A DNA stretch of 64,000 nt from Orthonyx spaldingii (lineage: Eukaryota > Chordata > Aves > Passeriformes > Orthonychidae): NCBI GenBank assembly GCA_013397795.1, contig VZTJ01001765.1, forward strand, positions 1,440,759-1,504,758, given 5' to 3'. The notes beneath the pieces are model-generated. The model was not told the origin of the DNA, did not search any database, and was given only the letters and a program-made list of their open reading frames with translations. Made by a program: the position numbers and the translations under genes. This document shows positions 1-13,769 of the stretch, in pieces. How positions within the stretch are numbered: position 1 is the first letter of the stretch; every line of letters starts with the position of its first letter.

Positions 1-3000
1 AGGGATTTTTTGAAAGTAGGTAATCACATAACATTGTGTACTGCAAAAGTAAATTTTTATTTCCTTTGGCTAGACCTGAAGCTGTATTCCAAATTTAACT
101 ATAAAGTAATGTCAATATACACTGAGAAAGAAAACTATTTCTAAAACAGTTACAAATTCAATATGTTCTAATTTTAAGAATGAACAAGCTATCAAAATAG
201 AACTTGACTCTACACAAAAGTATGTCTTTTGTGAATACATTAAATAATTAATTTTTTTTTTACTGAAAACTTTGATTCCCAGCTTTCACCAATACAGAAT
301 TAAGCAGTATACTACATAAGCTTAAAAATTATTTTTTAAAGAACCACAGTTCAGTAGTTCATTACCAAACACTATTTTGTCTTGATGTTCAGACTGTCTT
401 CCTCCTCAGGTTCCAATATAAAGTGATGGTGAACTTAAACTGAGCTTCCTGTCACAAAATAATAAGTCAAAACATAAGCAAAATTGATTTCTATTACTCA
501 ATTACTTGACTTGCTGCAAAGGGATTCAATGATCAAGGTGAATTAATGTATTGTTGACATGACCTTGCTCCTACACAGTTCACTAGTTTTTCAGCACACA
601 ATTTGAAAATGAAGGAATCCCAACAGTTAATGAAACTTCTTCATTTATGTTGCATATATATTCTATAATTTAGAGTTACAGTGATTTATATACATAAAGT
701 ACACATAAATCTGTATTGGGGTTGTACTCAAAAATAGACACACTTCAGTATATTCTATATTACCAAGCACAGAACCATGAATACACTAAACATATACATA
801 CAAATTTTGCTGGGAAAGAAAACCTAGATTTAGTTTATTACCTACTGAGTCAACATCTACCTAATCTCTATTATATTCAGTGTTGAAAATGAACTGATAA
901 AATAAAATTGACATGACATTGAAAGTTAATCAGTTCTAGATAATTATTCAGCTTTGTTATTATACTACAAGAAGAGTTTTCTCAAGAAAGAATGCATATT
1001 TTGCCGATAATTTTCTCACAGCCACAATAAACATTCAGGTAGGTATTTGCACAGGAACGACCAACTTCAACGCAAAGTGATACAGAATTGTTTGAAAGTA
1101 TATTCTTCTGTAAAACCACGGAAAAGTTTTATTTGATAACCCATGCTTTCCATCAAGAAATATATATTATATTTAAAAACCCAACACATATCTATTAAAT
1201 AAAGAAACTCAGAATTCCTGGGTTTTTATGGCAAAACAAGCAGGCATATCAAGTTGATGCTCTATACAGGCCTGATTACCATGAGACACTTGCTGATTGT
1301 AGATCAGTGCTGCAAAAAAATTAACTAAGTAAAAATCCACAGCCACCTTCACTCTTTGATAGACAACATTCTACTCACATCTCTTACTCTATCACAAAAC
1401 ACAGGATGTAAATAAATATCTTGATAGCATTTGAACAAACTGATTTTTCAACAGGACTGCATTTCTTTAGAGTTTTCTGGAATAATCTTGGAAAACAAGT
1501 AAAGTTCACCAGAAATTGCAATCTACAGTTGCTGCATTTTTCTTCACAAAATAAGGAACTATACTCAGAGTTGACAATGTTCTAACCAAACAAGGATTTG
1601 GTAAATTTTGTTGTGCCCACCACTTCCTTTTCTGAGGGGAATGGCCTCACTGAAAAGCTGTCTCCATGAGGTTCTGTTTTTTGCAGAACTTTGTCCAAAA
1701 TGCACAACATCAGTGCATGGCTAATGTCACAAAATAAATTCAGTCATTTCTTAAAACAACTACAGGAAACATAATCTTTGGCCCATTTAGAAAACAACCC
1801 TATAGTCTTAATTAAGAAATAGAAGAGTATTTCTACTTGCAAGCTCAAGCTTTAACAGTGTTGCCCTAGGATATGGAACTGGATTTTCCTCTTCCTATGG
1901 GAAAAATATGTCTCCTAAATCTGACCCCATTATAAGCATCTGAAATGGGGGGAGGAAAGGGGGAGGAGGTATAGTAACATTCACAATAGATGAACACACA
2001 AGTGCTTGCTAGAATTTTGCAATTTCTACAGTTTGGCAACTCAGTTTTGCAAAGATCTTGACATTGGAGTACGGAAGTGAACTTCTGATGCTGCCTATGA
2101 TTTCTTCCCAGTTATCCATTATTCACAGTTATTTTCAGGTCAAGATATTTTCAGATCCAAGGTTTTTGCACTTGAACATGAAATGGATATGCCTTCCTTC
2201 CATTCTGTGCCTGTCCAGCCTCCAGCCTGTTCTTGAATTCATGTTAGGCTCTATTTTGCAACCTCCTTTGCACTGCAGTAATACAGTTCAGCTACAGAAA
2301 AATCAAATTCTTGTCTTGGTTTTCAGCCTGGTGTCCACAAGTTGCATTTCATATTATCAAGTTCCCACACCACAACTTTTAGTGAAGTTTGTAGTCCATG
2401 TCACTTCCAGCCTGTCTTTACCAGTCTAAAAAGTCCTAGCTTCAAATAAGTGGTTCCTCATCTGATTGTCATCCTGTTCCTCATTTGACCTCTCCTTCAA
2501 CATTTTCCAGCTCGAATGATTTCTTTTTAAAACAAGGTAATCACAATTCCACATACTATTAAAGGAATGGAAAAATTCATGTTTGTGGAACAGCAAAAAG
2601 ATGTTCTCTATTGTGTTCTTTATTCTGTTCTAAATTCTAATATTTGTCGTTTTTGGCCATTAATGAGTATTAAACTGATTTATTCACTGAACTATTATAA
2701 CACCAGGATCATTTCTGAGCCAATTATTTTGAGCGTGAAGTTGGATTGATTTTGTTTCCCCTCATGTTTATAAACTCGCCTTTAGATTGAATTTCAACTG
2801 TTAGTTAATTTCTGAAGGTCTTTCTAGAATGGTTCATGGTTTTATCACATCCCCACTACACTAAATAACTTCCTACCACAAGTGCTGTACCTACTTATCC
2901 CCTTTTCCAGATCCTCTACCTCTTCCCCTTCCCTGGTGAAGGCGGTCAAACAAACTGATCAGTGTCCATCTTTAACACCTCAAAACTAAGTTGAATAATA

Positions 3001-4395
3001 TCATAAGCAACCTGCTCAAGATCACTTACAGTATCAGAAACTCTGATGTTTAGTTAAATAAATAAATAAACCAAACAAACTAGTTAGGGCCATGATTAAC
3101 ACTTTTAAAATATATATGATTCTTCTCCAAAATGGAAGGGAATATTATATTTCCCATGTGTAATACACGGAACTAGTAATACAAATCTTCAACTGCAACA
3201 AGATTCAGGCTGGATATTGGAAAAAATATTTCCTTCTTCTTTCCTAAAGATAAGAATAGGGAGGCTCTAAAACTGGGTAGGTTACATATATATGGAAATA
3301 TATATGCCCTGAAGTGTCTTAAAACCCTCATTTTTCAAGATCCCCTAATTGGTAAATAATCATTCATGGTTGTTGAATGCTAGAAGATAATTTAAAATCT
3401 GCAACAGACCATCAGTTGGGTTGATCCTAATACAAAAAATGTAACTTTACCCTGTTTCCTACATATATATGCTTTCATCTTGTCTCATGAGAAGCAATGA
3501 ACAATCTGAAGGCTTTAGAATAAGAAATAGACATGATTATGCTGTCTTTTCTTTATCTTATTCTGACTATGTTTTATTTATACAGGTTTTTTCTCTGCAC
3601 AATTCCAGAGTGCCCAATAAACAAGACATAGACTGCTTTATTTCTCATGGGTATTCACCTTCTCTATCCACTGACATGTGACAAATTACAATAAATATTG
3701 TCAAAAAGATTACTACATAAGTAGCTTCTCTACCAAATGTGCCATCAGTCAGGATGATAACAAACAGAAATCCTACTAATTTCATACCATAAAATTCCAG
3801 CTTTATATACTCTATTACAAAAAGTACATATAGAATTAAAGTTTTGACTTTTAAATTTTGTGCACATTAACGTTTGAATATTTTGATAATGAAACTCATC
3901 TTTTTTCCATTATTTTTTGTTAGTCAAGGGTAGTTCTCCCAGTAAAACATAGTTCTAATTTGACTGTGACTTTTCTTTGAAGAGAAAAAACAAGACAGGC
4001 TGGGAAAATAAGCCAAGAAATTGTTCATTTAAACAAGGGAGTGAAGCACAACACCACAATTAAAATAAACCAAATATACCTTTAAAAACACTGCATGTTC
4101 GTGGAGATATTCCATGTTAAAACATTCCCTGATAACTGAATTCTGACACTCCCAGGTGCAAATATTTTGTGCTTGCACTTTTGCAATTCTGTTCCTGATT
4201 ATATGTTTCAAGATCTATGGGAAAATTATATACTCTTTGTCCAGTGTTTTTCACCTATTCCAAAGAGCTATATAATGTGGTATAACTCTGATTTTAAAAC
4301 ACAAGTTGATTCCAAATGGGTTTAGTGTGACCCCCCCAGAATTTGGGAAAAGAGAAATTGAGTCTAATTCTATTCTCATTTTTCTATTAATGAAA
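1..4395. other. Unique AT-rich intronic sequence, no feature
   Basis: No recognisable exon, RNA gene or transposon is visible. The 123-codon frame at 2058-2429 (+) has no recognisable domain and chance-like composition. The only simple repeat is a short (TAAA)n at 3055-3070. Confidence 0.6.
3055..3070 (+). repeat. (TAAA)n microsatellite
   Basis: About four units of TAAA in a row, followed by CAAA-type units. Confidence 0.8.
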
Positions 4396-4831
4396 CTTCC
4401 CTGTCCAGCCACCCAGGGGCCCTCTGCCACGGCCACTTCTGCACCACCTGAGCTGGGACTGAGGTCCCTTCGCAGCTACACCCCCACAGTCACACCAGGT
4501 TTCCTCACCTGCTTAACCGCAGGATTCCCACTGCAGTCTCAGAGATCCAGACCCTTCAAATAATTTAATCATGGTGCAATAGCTAAATAACAAAATAAAG
4601 CTGGAGCTGGTTCCTCCCAGGAGGGACCCTGAGCACAGGAAGCCCCAGGGTTTTGGACTGTCACAGTCTGAGCACAGGTGAGTCTGGGGACCGTGGGCTC
4701 CTGCTGGGCCTCCCAGTGTCTGGTCCCCTGGCTGGGCCACAGTTCCTGTGCCCTTCTTTATGGAAAGGGTCTCCCAGAGCCCAGCCTGCAGCTTTCACTG
4801 CAGCTGCTCACTAAAATACCTGCACTGAAAG
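4396..4831. repeat. GC-rich LTR-like or repeat-derived block, unclassified
   Basis: A sharply bounded GC-rich island inside AT-rich intron. On the plus strand it holds AATAAA at 4594-4599 followed by a CTGG-rich segment, like the polyadenylation/U5 part of an LTR. TGAGCACAGG occurs twice (near 4630 and 4672). No clean TG...CA ends or target-site duplication could be found, so the edges are set by composition only. Open frames cross it on both strands (4306-4563 plus, 4513-4740 minus) but resemble no protein I know. It may be an old solo LTR, another retroposon or a GC-rich regulatory block. Confidence 0.35.
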
Positions 4832-6656
4832 GATTCCTCAACATTTAGTACTGCAAACTATGTAGAACTATTTAATCTGTAGAATAATAAATGCTAAAAA
4901 CCAAGTGAGGAATCAGAATTTTTCTTACAGAAAGCATGTTACAAGTTCACTTAGTTATAGGAAATAATTGGTTTTTAATTGTATTATTTACGCCCATTAT
5001 ATAAAAAGTTTAAGTCTTATTCTCAAAAAAGTGCTCAATGCATCATAGCCAGTTCTTACAAAATCAGGAAGATCATATAGTCAATATCCACCTACATCAT
5101 GGGTAATACAGCAGCATTAATAAAAGATGTAGGTTAGACCTTTGAATTTATAGACAGTGTTTTGTGGGAAGCAATTCTAAATCATCAAACAACAGTGAAA
5201 ATACAGAATTGAGTAGTCAAAGTGCTTATTCACTTGATCTGACTTTTTTGGTTTTGGTAGAGTGATAAACCCCTTTTCTATAGTCAAATTTCACACCTGG
5301 TATAAGGCTGATTATGTATATGAAACACTTGTCAGACCCATTTGTCGGTTTGCTGCATTAAAGAAGATAATTGAAGAAAGGTGACTCAAGTTACCAAGCT
5401 GATGGAGCATACCAAGACTTCCTAAATACTAATATAAAAATAAAGTGAGTTAACTGTATGTTCTTGTTCTCTAAATCCATGGAAATGATCCATTTAAAAA
5501 GAGTGAATGATTTACCTAGTTTACAACTTCTTAGTAGATATAGTCAGTTATTCCACTAATTCTAAAACAGAAGCTTCATAGAATATCACTTTAAAGGATT
5601 TCACTACTTTCACATTTGAAAAGAACAGAACTTTCAAACCTATAAACTCATACGCTATTATTGGGATTTATTGCTTCAGTTATTGTTACTGCAACACTTG
5701 GCAAATTTTTTCTCCCTTTTATATTGTGAAAAATTAATTTCATAAAGCTGATACAGAAAACAGTTCTGGTATGGCTTATTATTTCTGCTACTGCTTTTCT
5801 ACTTCAGATGAAGGATATGGAAAAATTCTGGCTGCTGAATTTATTATTTACAAAGGCAACACAGTCTTAACTATTTAGACTTCCTAGTTAAGTTCATAAA
5901 AATTAAAAGCTTCTTTGATTAAATCTTACTTGGGTTGCTTTGGGTTTGAGGCTATCATCCAGAAAAATAACTTAATGCATTCATTTGCCATCTAGCTAGA
6001 ACAATTCAGTTTGCTTAAGTTCCTGTACTGCAAAAATAGACTAATTTTCTTGATAATTGTGTATCACATGTCCATGCAGAAATCAGAATTGGAGCAAAGT
6101 ATATAACTATATCAGAAGTCTTGCTTCATGATCATATCACTTTTCCTCTGCCAACTAACCCTCAACAAAAAATTCCGTGGGGGAAATTTCCAAAAGCTCC
6201 ATTGTATTATTCTTTATTTATTTGCTAAGGCAATTTAATTCTTAATAAACAAAATAATTGTTCATTGTTACATGACGACACTCATGTATAGTATGCAGTA
6301 CAGATTTGACTAATGGAAGTTTTGAATATTTTGGATTTTGTTTTTGTTGGAAGACAGAATAAATTTCTCACTTGAAAAATAATTTTTATGACAGTTACAA
6401 AGCTAGTGTATGACATGGATTTTTTGTTTTGCCTACTCTTTGTCAAGACAAAAAGCAACTTCTTTCTTTTTCTCACTAATCATGAGAAAAAAAAAACAGG
6501 AAATCAAGTAAAACCTCAACAAATGTTTTTAAGCCTCAAAAAGACCCAAACCCAAAACACATAGAAACAAACAAACAAAAATTAACTACTAGGTTTACAC
6601 ACTTACCTGTAGTTACTATAGATGCAACTTAGCAGGTCTTTACTGATGACTCAGCA

Positions 6657-6692
6657 TTCATCAGTGTCCAAACAATCATCAGTGTCCAAAAA
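6657..6692 (+). repeat. 18-bp tandem duplication
   Basis: Two adjacent 18-bp copies share CATCAGTGTCCAAA and match at 16 of 18 positions (6657-6674 and 6675-6692). Confidence 0.8.
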
Positions 6693-9043
6693 CTACTAGA
6701 GGTGTCTGTGGAATCCTGACATGTACTGACTAGTGACTAGCTGTTAGAAGCAGCTTTCCCTGACCAAGCACATGGGGAGGAGTCCACCATGGAAGTGGTT
6801 GTGTGAAGGAGCAGGAACAGTTACCCCCGGTTTGGGAACTTGGAAAGGGAGGACAGCATGTGAACCTCCTCTTTGGACATAAACTAAGAATGTACATAGG
6901 GAAAGAAAGTGTATTGTGCCTTCCGGGACAGTTTCGTTGTGTATTCTTTTATTCTCTTTTCTTCAGATCAAAACAATGACAACTCACCCAGTTCTTCAAC
7001 AACTCAAATCCCTCTTTTTAAGTTAATTTGAGTAATATGAACTTTAATCCTATGTTTCCTTATCAAATTAGAAACGAACAGAACAAAGAAGTAATATGCA
7101 ATGCATATGATCCATGTTGAAGCTATGTGAATGCTTAAAACGTTCTGGAATTTAAATAATTATTTTTAACCTTATGTTTGGACATACTTATTTGACCTAA
7201 TTCAAATGGTCTTATAGTAATTTTATGCTTCTATTAAACTTGAAAGGCTGTATAACAGGTACTCATATTGCCATATTCTATTCAGTATTTCCATGTTTAA
7301 AACTTTCAGTCATATTACCAGGCAGCAGAAGAAAAAACCTTTGCCTCCTCATCAAAAAATACATAAATCGAAAATTATAATGATGGGAAAAACGTAAAGA
7401 AAAGTGCAAACTGCTAAGAAAGATAAGTTATCCAGATAAATTTAATTATTACCTTTTTTAAAAAAAGACTCAAAGTACATTTCCAGCCATTAAACCACTT
7501 GTATTGTTTTTTCTCTTACATACATGCCAGCAAAGCAGATGTTTCCTGTTTACAGAACTAACAATTTTGTCTCCCAGCAGTTACATTCTGCCATTCTGCT
7601 AAAGAGACATGAATCTTCTGTATATCTCTTGACAACACTTCTTTTGTCCACACTATTCACTTATAATAGTGACTATACGATTTTTCAATACTAATATACT
7701 TGCTCCATAAAGTAATACCAGAAATATTTTTACTAAAGTATGTATCCAAGGGCTACAGCAAGGTTTAATGTCAGCATCAGCTTGTGAACCAAAAAAGGTT
7801 CATAAAAGATTCAAGGTATATTTTTCATTTATGCAATTAGAAAAGCTTATACAGGTCTGCTGCAATATGATAAAATTCCTTAGGACCTCCACACAGAAGA
7901 GCATACTGTATAAATATTTTGGCCCCAAAATACAGATATCACAGTCATGTAATTGAAACAGGAAGAGCTCACATGAATATATCATCTTAGGTTTTCCTTT
8001 GCTTTAAATGTCTATAAATAAATCTGGTAAGTAGTATGTGTTAACATCTAAAACAAAGGTGTTCTTAGACACATCATATGGTAAATCACCACAAAACCCA
8101 TAAACAAATGAAGGAAACCAATATTCAGAGCAGATCTTAAATCAGTGGTGGTCATAGGGAGGTAGATTCTCAGGAGATTTAGCTTTACTTCCAGTACTTG
8201 CTGTTGGTTGTTTTAAACATATTTTTATAAATTTAAAGCCTTTATTTCTTTGTAGTAACATACCAAGGCTTTTCTTCCCCCAGTAAGCACACAAATTTCT
8301 CCCAGCAACCATAACCTGGTCACTGCAAATGGATCCTTATGATGACAGCAGAGTTCTTTGATGGAAATTCACACAGCACCCTCTGACACTTCTCAGAAGA
8401 TTCTAAAAATAGAGTTGGGGTTTCCGTTGTCAGTCTACTCCTCCAACAGTGGTTGGATCAAAGCCTAATCATAACTCTGGAACATACCCCCATATCTTAT
8501 ATCAAGCCATCAGCAAGGGAGAATAAGTAAATATATGGCAATAAAACCTAGTTCTTTTCACAAAAAAACCCCAAACAAATCCAAACAAAACCAAAAAAAC
8601 CCTTCAAATAAAAAATGCTTCAGAAAGTTAAATAGTGTAGTATTGATAGTTTTGCTATTTTTTTTTCAATTCAAATTCCAGGCTGTATACTTGCCATTGA
8701 AGCATTTAGATAATTTGCTGCCCTTTGTATCACAGCTTTCTCCACCTCCCTTTACACAGTTCTTCATGGAAATGAGATAACATGAGACAGTGACCACGAA
8801 GGGACATCCACACCAAATACCAAGACCAAGTGTAATATCCAAAATATTTATCTGTCATCTGTCATTAAAGCTAAGCACTAAATATTCTTTAAAAATCTCT
8901 TCTTTGATTTCAAACTGCAATGCATGAGAAAAAGAAGACTTATTAATAGTTCTGGGGTAAACTAGCCATGCAGACCAGGTTGATGCATCTCAGGCAAATT
9001 AAATATGTCCTTTCCTATCAGGTAGAGCCTTGTCTTTCTTTAA

Positions 9044-9048
9044 GAAAG
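9044..9048 (+). repeat. Target-site duplication, left copy
   Basis: GAAAG immediately before the TG of the solo LTR. Confidence 0.85.
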
Positions 9049-9638
9049 TGTTCTGGTTTCAGCAGCGGTAGAGTTTATTTTCTTCACGGTGGTTGGTACA
9101 GGGCTATGTTTTGGATTTGTGCTGAAGGGAGAGTTAATAACATAGAGACATTTTTATTATTGCTGAGCAGGGCTTACACAGAGTCAAGGCCTTTTCTGCT
9201 TTTTGTACAGCCACACTGGCGAGGAAGCTGAGGGTGCATGGGAGGCTGGGAGGTGACACAGCCAGGGCAGGTGACCCCAATGGACCAAAGGGACATCCCA
9301 GACCATATGGAACCATAGTCAGGATATAAAGTTGGGGGTAGAAGGAGGAATAGGGGGACATTTGGAATGATTGTGTTTGTCTTCCCAAGTCACCGTTACA
9401 GGTGATGGGGCCCTGCTCTCCTGGAGATGGCTGAACACCTGTCCATGGGAAGCGCTGAATTCATCCCTTGTTTTGCTTTGCTGGTGTGCACAGCTTTTGC
9501 TTTCCCTATTAAACTGTCTTTATCTCAGTCCAGAGGTTTTCTGGCTTTTACTCTTCTGATTCTCTCCCTGATCCCTAGTGAGGGAGTGAGAGAGCAGCTG
9601 TGTGGGGCTTGGCTGCCAGCTGGGGTTAAACCATGACA
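9049..9638 (+). mobile_element. Solo LTR of an avian endogenous retrovirus (ERVL-like), 590 bp
   Basis: The element starts TGTTCTGGTTTCAGC and ends TTAAACCATGACA, so it has proper TG...CA termini. It is flanked by a perfect 5-bp direct repeat, GAAAG, at 9044-9048 and 9639-9643. It carries TATAAA at 9325-9330 and a polyadenylation signal ATTAAA at 9508-9513 in the correct order, showing plus orientation, antisense to RYR3. No internal region or second LTR is attached, so it is a recombined solo LTR. The sequence matches an LTR type I know to be widespread in neoavian birds. A 5-bp duplication is typical of ERVL-type integrases, whereas ERV1 usually gives 4 and ERVK 6; the class call is inference. 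Confidence 0.88.
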
Positions 9639-9643
9639 GAAAG
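9639..9643 (+). repeat. Target-site duplication, right copy
   Basis: GAAAG immediately after the terminal CA of the solo LTR, identical to the left copy. Confidence 0.85.
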
Positions 9644-9802
9644 GAAGTGACATTAAGTATAAACATTAATTAACAGAATGGCAGATTGACTAAAAGCATC
9701 AAGATATATGCCATGCTGATGAAGGTAGTGGAATTATCCAAGAAACATGCACCCTGCCTAAGCACCTTATCATTAACTACTGAATGGACTTGTTAGAGCT
9801 GG

Positions 9803-10271
9803 TCCCAAGGAGGGTCATGGAAACAGTCAGAGGTTTGGAGCAGCTCTCTTGTCAAGAAAGGCTGAGAGGGTGGGAACCATTCTCTCATCAACAAGGCTGA
9901 GTGAGCTGGGGTTGTTCATCCTGGAGAAGAGAAGGCTTCAGGGAGACCTCAATAAAGCATTTCAATACTTAAAGTGACTTACAAGAAAGATGAAGAGAGA
10001 CTTTCTACCAGGGCTTGTAAGGACAGGATAAGGGACAAGGGTTTTAAACTAAAGGAGGGTAGATTCGGATTGAACTCAAGAAAGAACTATTTTAGAATGA
10101 GGGTGATAAGACACCAGAACATGTTGTCCAGAAAAGCTAAGGATGTCCCATCATTGCAGCAGGTCTCTGAGCAACCTGATCCAGTGAAAAATGTCCCTGC
10201 CCATGGCAGGGGGCTGGACTAGATGATCTTTAAAATTCCCTTCTGACCCAAATCATTCTATGATTCTATGA
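9803..10271 (+). mobile_element. CR1 LINE, 5'-truncated 3' end (RT C-terminus and 3' tail)
   Basis: The element runs in plus orientation and ends in the avian CR1 tail ATTCTATGATTCTATG at 10255-10270. A residual frame at 9974-10222 keeps the CR1 reverse-transcriptase C-terminal signature, with KGFKLKEGRF, a degraded RxxxF...VIRH segment and VPSL. It is truncated at the 5' end, as most CR1 copies are. The GAAAGGCTGAG segment is followed by a second AAGGCTGAG about 40 bp later, suggesting a small internal duplication. Non-functional. Confidence 0.9.
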
Positions 10272-13200
10272 GTTGTGATGTCAGTACTGGCATGATTTGC
10301 AACTGCCACATGCATGACCTCTGGCAAAGGTTACATAAGCAAATGAAATAATATACTAGATATATTAGGAAAGGAAGGCATTATAGTTCTTTTTAGTGGA
10401 GCATCCTTTTGGAGAGAGAAAGGAATGTAAGATACATTATCTTGTATGCACATACTTGCATATATTTTGTTTGTCTTACCCATTTCTTTTACATCTGGTG
10501 CAAGTGAAAAAGGCTAACCAATTAGCAACAGGAAGATAACATAGGATATCCATAATGACAAATTTACAACAAATTGATTTTCATTTCAGGAACTAACTGG
10601 TAACTGAAGTTCACCAATGTAAGAGGTTTTGGCATAATAAACTCAACCTGCAGAGTTTAGCTTAGAAATTTTTACTGTTTGCAAGATGATCATAAATATT
10701 AATGGAATAGCCAGCATCTTGTCTCAATTACAGATGAACCAATTTTAAAAACTTGACACCTGACAGCAAGAAGAAATCCAAATAGAAGCTGTCAGCCTTT
10801 TGGAATCTTAGTGCATGACCACTACGAGATTAGTAAAGATACCAACAGCAACAGACATTTAGATCATATCTATTTCAAAATGAGAATGGATGTGCACTGC
10901 ATTTAGCATATTCTTTAAATCATGTGTTCTCTATATGACTAGTCTCTCTAAACTATGACCTGTAAATATTTCAGATATTTATTTAATACCACACTTTGTT
11001 AATAATGTAAGATTTCCCTTTGGACTAACAGTTTTTGCTAGGAAATTTAAATGCTGACTTTAAGGCAAAAATCCTATGGATTTTTTTAAAAACCCAATAC
11101 CATTCAGGATTTTACACATTGTCTATATCAATTGCTGACAAAAGGGATACTTAGTGTGCAGCTTTGAAAATGAGGGACATACAAGGAGATAAACAATTAT
11201 CTACCTTAAATTTTAGGAACTCAAAACAAATTAGAAAAGATCCTACAAAAAGACTCAACAAAGCAGAATTTCCTCAGTCAGTATATGAAGTTGTAGGCTA
11301 GCTGCTTTCTACCTGAAGATAGAAAAAACCTTTACAGATACTTCTAAAAAATTTTTTAATAGTATTCTCAGAGGAGATTTTGCAATGTCACAGTGACCTG
11401 AATTTATGTCTTATCCTTGTCAGGTGTAGGCAGCAGAACCACAGAAAAACAGCAGTAGCATTTAAACACATACTGAGAGTTTGCAAGACACAGGACTTTG
11501 CACCATGTCTCAGAACCAGAGTGAGCCTGTGAATAGCCAATAAAGATTCACATGTAAGTTATCCAGATTTCAGGAGGAAGGAAAAAAAAATAAGACGTGA
11601 GAGATGGAATGTTACCGTATAAATAATTCTTTTTGACAATGACCCAAAGATGATATGATATCAGCTATGAGATAAGATAGGTCTGAAGCAGAAGTGCAAG
11701 GTAATACAGGGTCTAGAATTGTTTAATGCCTCTTTGTAAGTATTTTATATCTTGGGGGAAACAATGACAGGTTTTGAAGATATTTCAATCAAGAAAGCAG
11801 AGGTTTAGATTAAATCTGAGGCTTCTTCCCCAAACCTTCTATAGACAAGACGTAAATATGGCTGTAAACATATAGTTGATGAGCGCTAGGCAAACATGAA
11901 TTGGTAAGAATGGGAGAGCTATAGAACAGGTTCAAATTTACATATATACATGGGGGATCACAAACTATACAGAGAAAGAATTCTAAAGGAACTACAATAG
12001 TTGTAGTTAATCTGTACTAGCAAATATACAGATATATTAATGCATATTTGAGCATTCTGTCAATATACAGATATATTAAGGGGTGTAGAGGATATTGAAG
12101 AGCTTTTATGTGCAGTGCTCTTCCTCAAACAATTAATTAAACTTCTCTGACAATATCCTTATTGAGAGAATGTCAGAACAGTGTGCCATCACATATGTGG
12201 TGGTATATATTACCTAGACAAAAAAAATTCTGGGCATAACTTTTAAAATTTACTAGAAAATTGATACATTTCAATGGTAAATTCCATTCTGCGAACATAT
12301 ATAGATATATATACACAATTCAGCATCAGCCACAATTACTTTCCCAATGTTAAACCGCAGAATTAAAGAAACTTTATTGTTTATAGAGCTATAGTGCCTA
12401 CAAATTATTTTAAAATATGTTTAATATGAGGATATAATGCCTTTGAAATCCAGCTGTATCTTCCATTTCTTAGTCCATACTCCATTATGCTGATACTGCA
12501 CAATGTATATGCACATATGTTAGTTTGTTGTGTTTTTCTATCAGTAAAACTTTTTAAAGAAGTCTGCTAAGATGAATTACATTCCTATTTCAAGAAAAGG
12601 TTCTGAAAACCATAAATTACTGTCACATATATTTGAACTTAACTATCCATTACAATCCTGAATTATGCCTTCTGAAATTTATTTCAGAAGTGAGCTCTTT
12701 GATATTTTTGGAAGTTCTTTTAAACAGAAACCTCACTAATACTCAGTAATCATCCACATCTGTTATAGTTGAAAAGCGAAAAGGCATCAGGTGCGGGGAA
12801 AATTACAGCAGAAATCTTTCAAACAGGATTTGAAAAACACCGCAGATACTTTAAGAGCCTTCATACAAAATACATGAAAAAAAAAAAAGACAGAATAAAG
12901 TAGAAGAGCTAGCACAGAAATAAAATGTGAAAATTTAAGTACATTCAACTGCTGTCCATTCCATTTACACATATTAAAAAAGCTGGGCTATAGAAAGTGA
13001 AATACTTGAGGTTTAGACAAGAACTGGCAGGGACAGGATATTGAAAGAGCATAAATGAATCATATCTATCAACTATACCCTCCAAAATAAAATGTTCAAA
13101 CCACCAACAAGCAGCTGCATGGCAGATTTTCCTGCATAGTGGTTTAGTCTTACAATTATTGCTACTCCAGTAGGAGAAACTTACAAATCTGCAAGCAGTA

Positions 13201-13769
13201 GCCATGTCTTAAAAAAGTGACAAGTTAGTCACTACCCTCTAGCAAACTGAGTTTGAATATGTGAGCTAACTACGTGTTCAGTCACTGATGTCATTACATT
13301 GAATCAATAATTGAGGGTAAGCACAATTACCAGAAAATAGAATGATTTCTATAAAATTAGGAAAATATTTCTCAGTGTCTACTAATTGATGCTACAAAGC
13401 ATAATAAAGACATATTAGTTTGCTTTGTGCTTTCTTCATATATTAGATGGTACCAAAGGAAAGTGCACTTAATTTTGCAGTTGATTTCTATAGAAAAGTC
13501 AGTATCACTATATTCTCCACTGCTCCTGTCCCAGATAAGACATTAGTAGTGCTTGCTTACTTGCAAATCACTTCATAAGGTTCACTTAAGAAGTCTGCAA
13601 ACCTATTCTACCAAAAATCAGCCAACGTATTCACTAGCAAATTAGAGAGCCAAACCTTGATATGTTTTCAGCAGAGAAGTTAATAAAATTTAAATGTTTA
13701 ATAATCACTTACAAATTTTGCACTTTACAAATTCACATCAAATTATATTCACCAGCCAGCCACATCACA
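10272..13769. other. Unique AT-rich intronic sequence
   Basis: No gene or transposon is recognised. An 18-bp direct repeat, AATATACAGATATATTAA, occurs at 12023-12040 and 12062-12079. Chance frames of 60-90 codons on the minus strand at 12787-13205 show no domain. Confidence 0.55.

Larger units (their letters stand above)
4832..9048. other. Unique AT-rich intronic sequence
   Basis: No gene or classifiable transposon is seen. It contains an 18-bp tandem duplication at 6657-6692, and A-rich runs near 6557-6580 and 8560-8612 that resemble decayed retroposon tails without a recognisable body. Confidence 0.55.

Noticed and set aside
2058..2429. 123-codon plus-strand frame
   Set aside because: No domain, no splice or promoter context, and composition typical of non-coding pyrimidine-rich sequence in a known intron.
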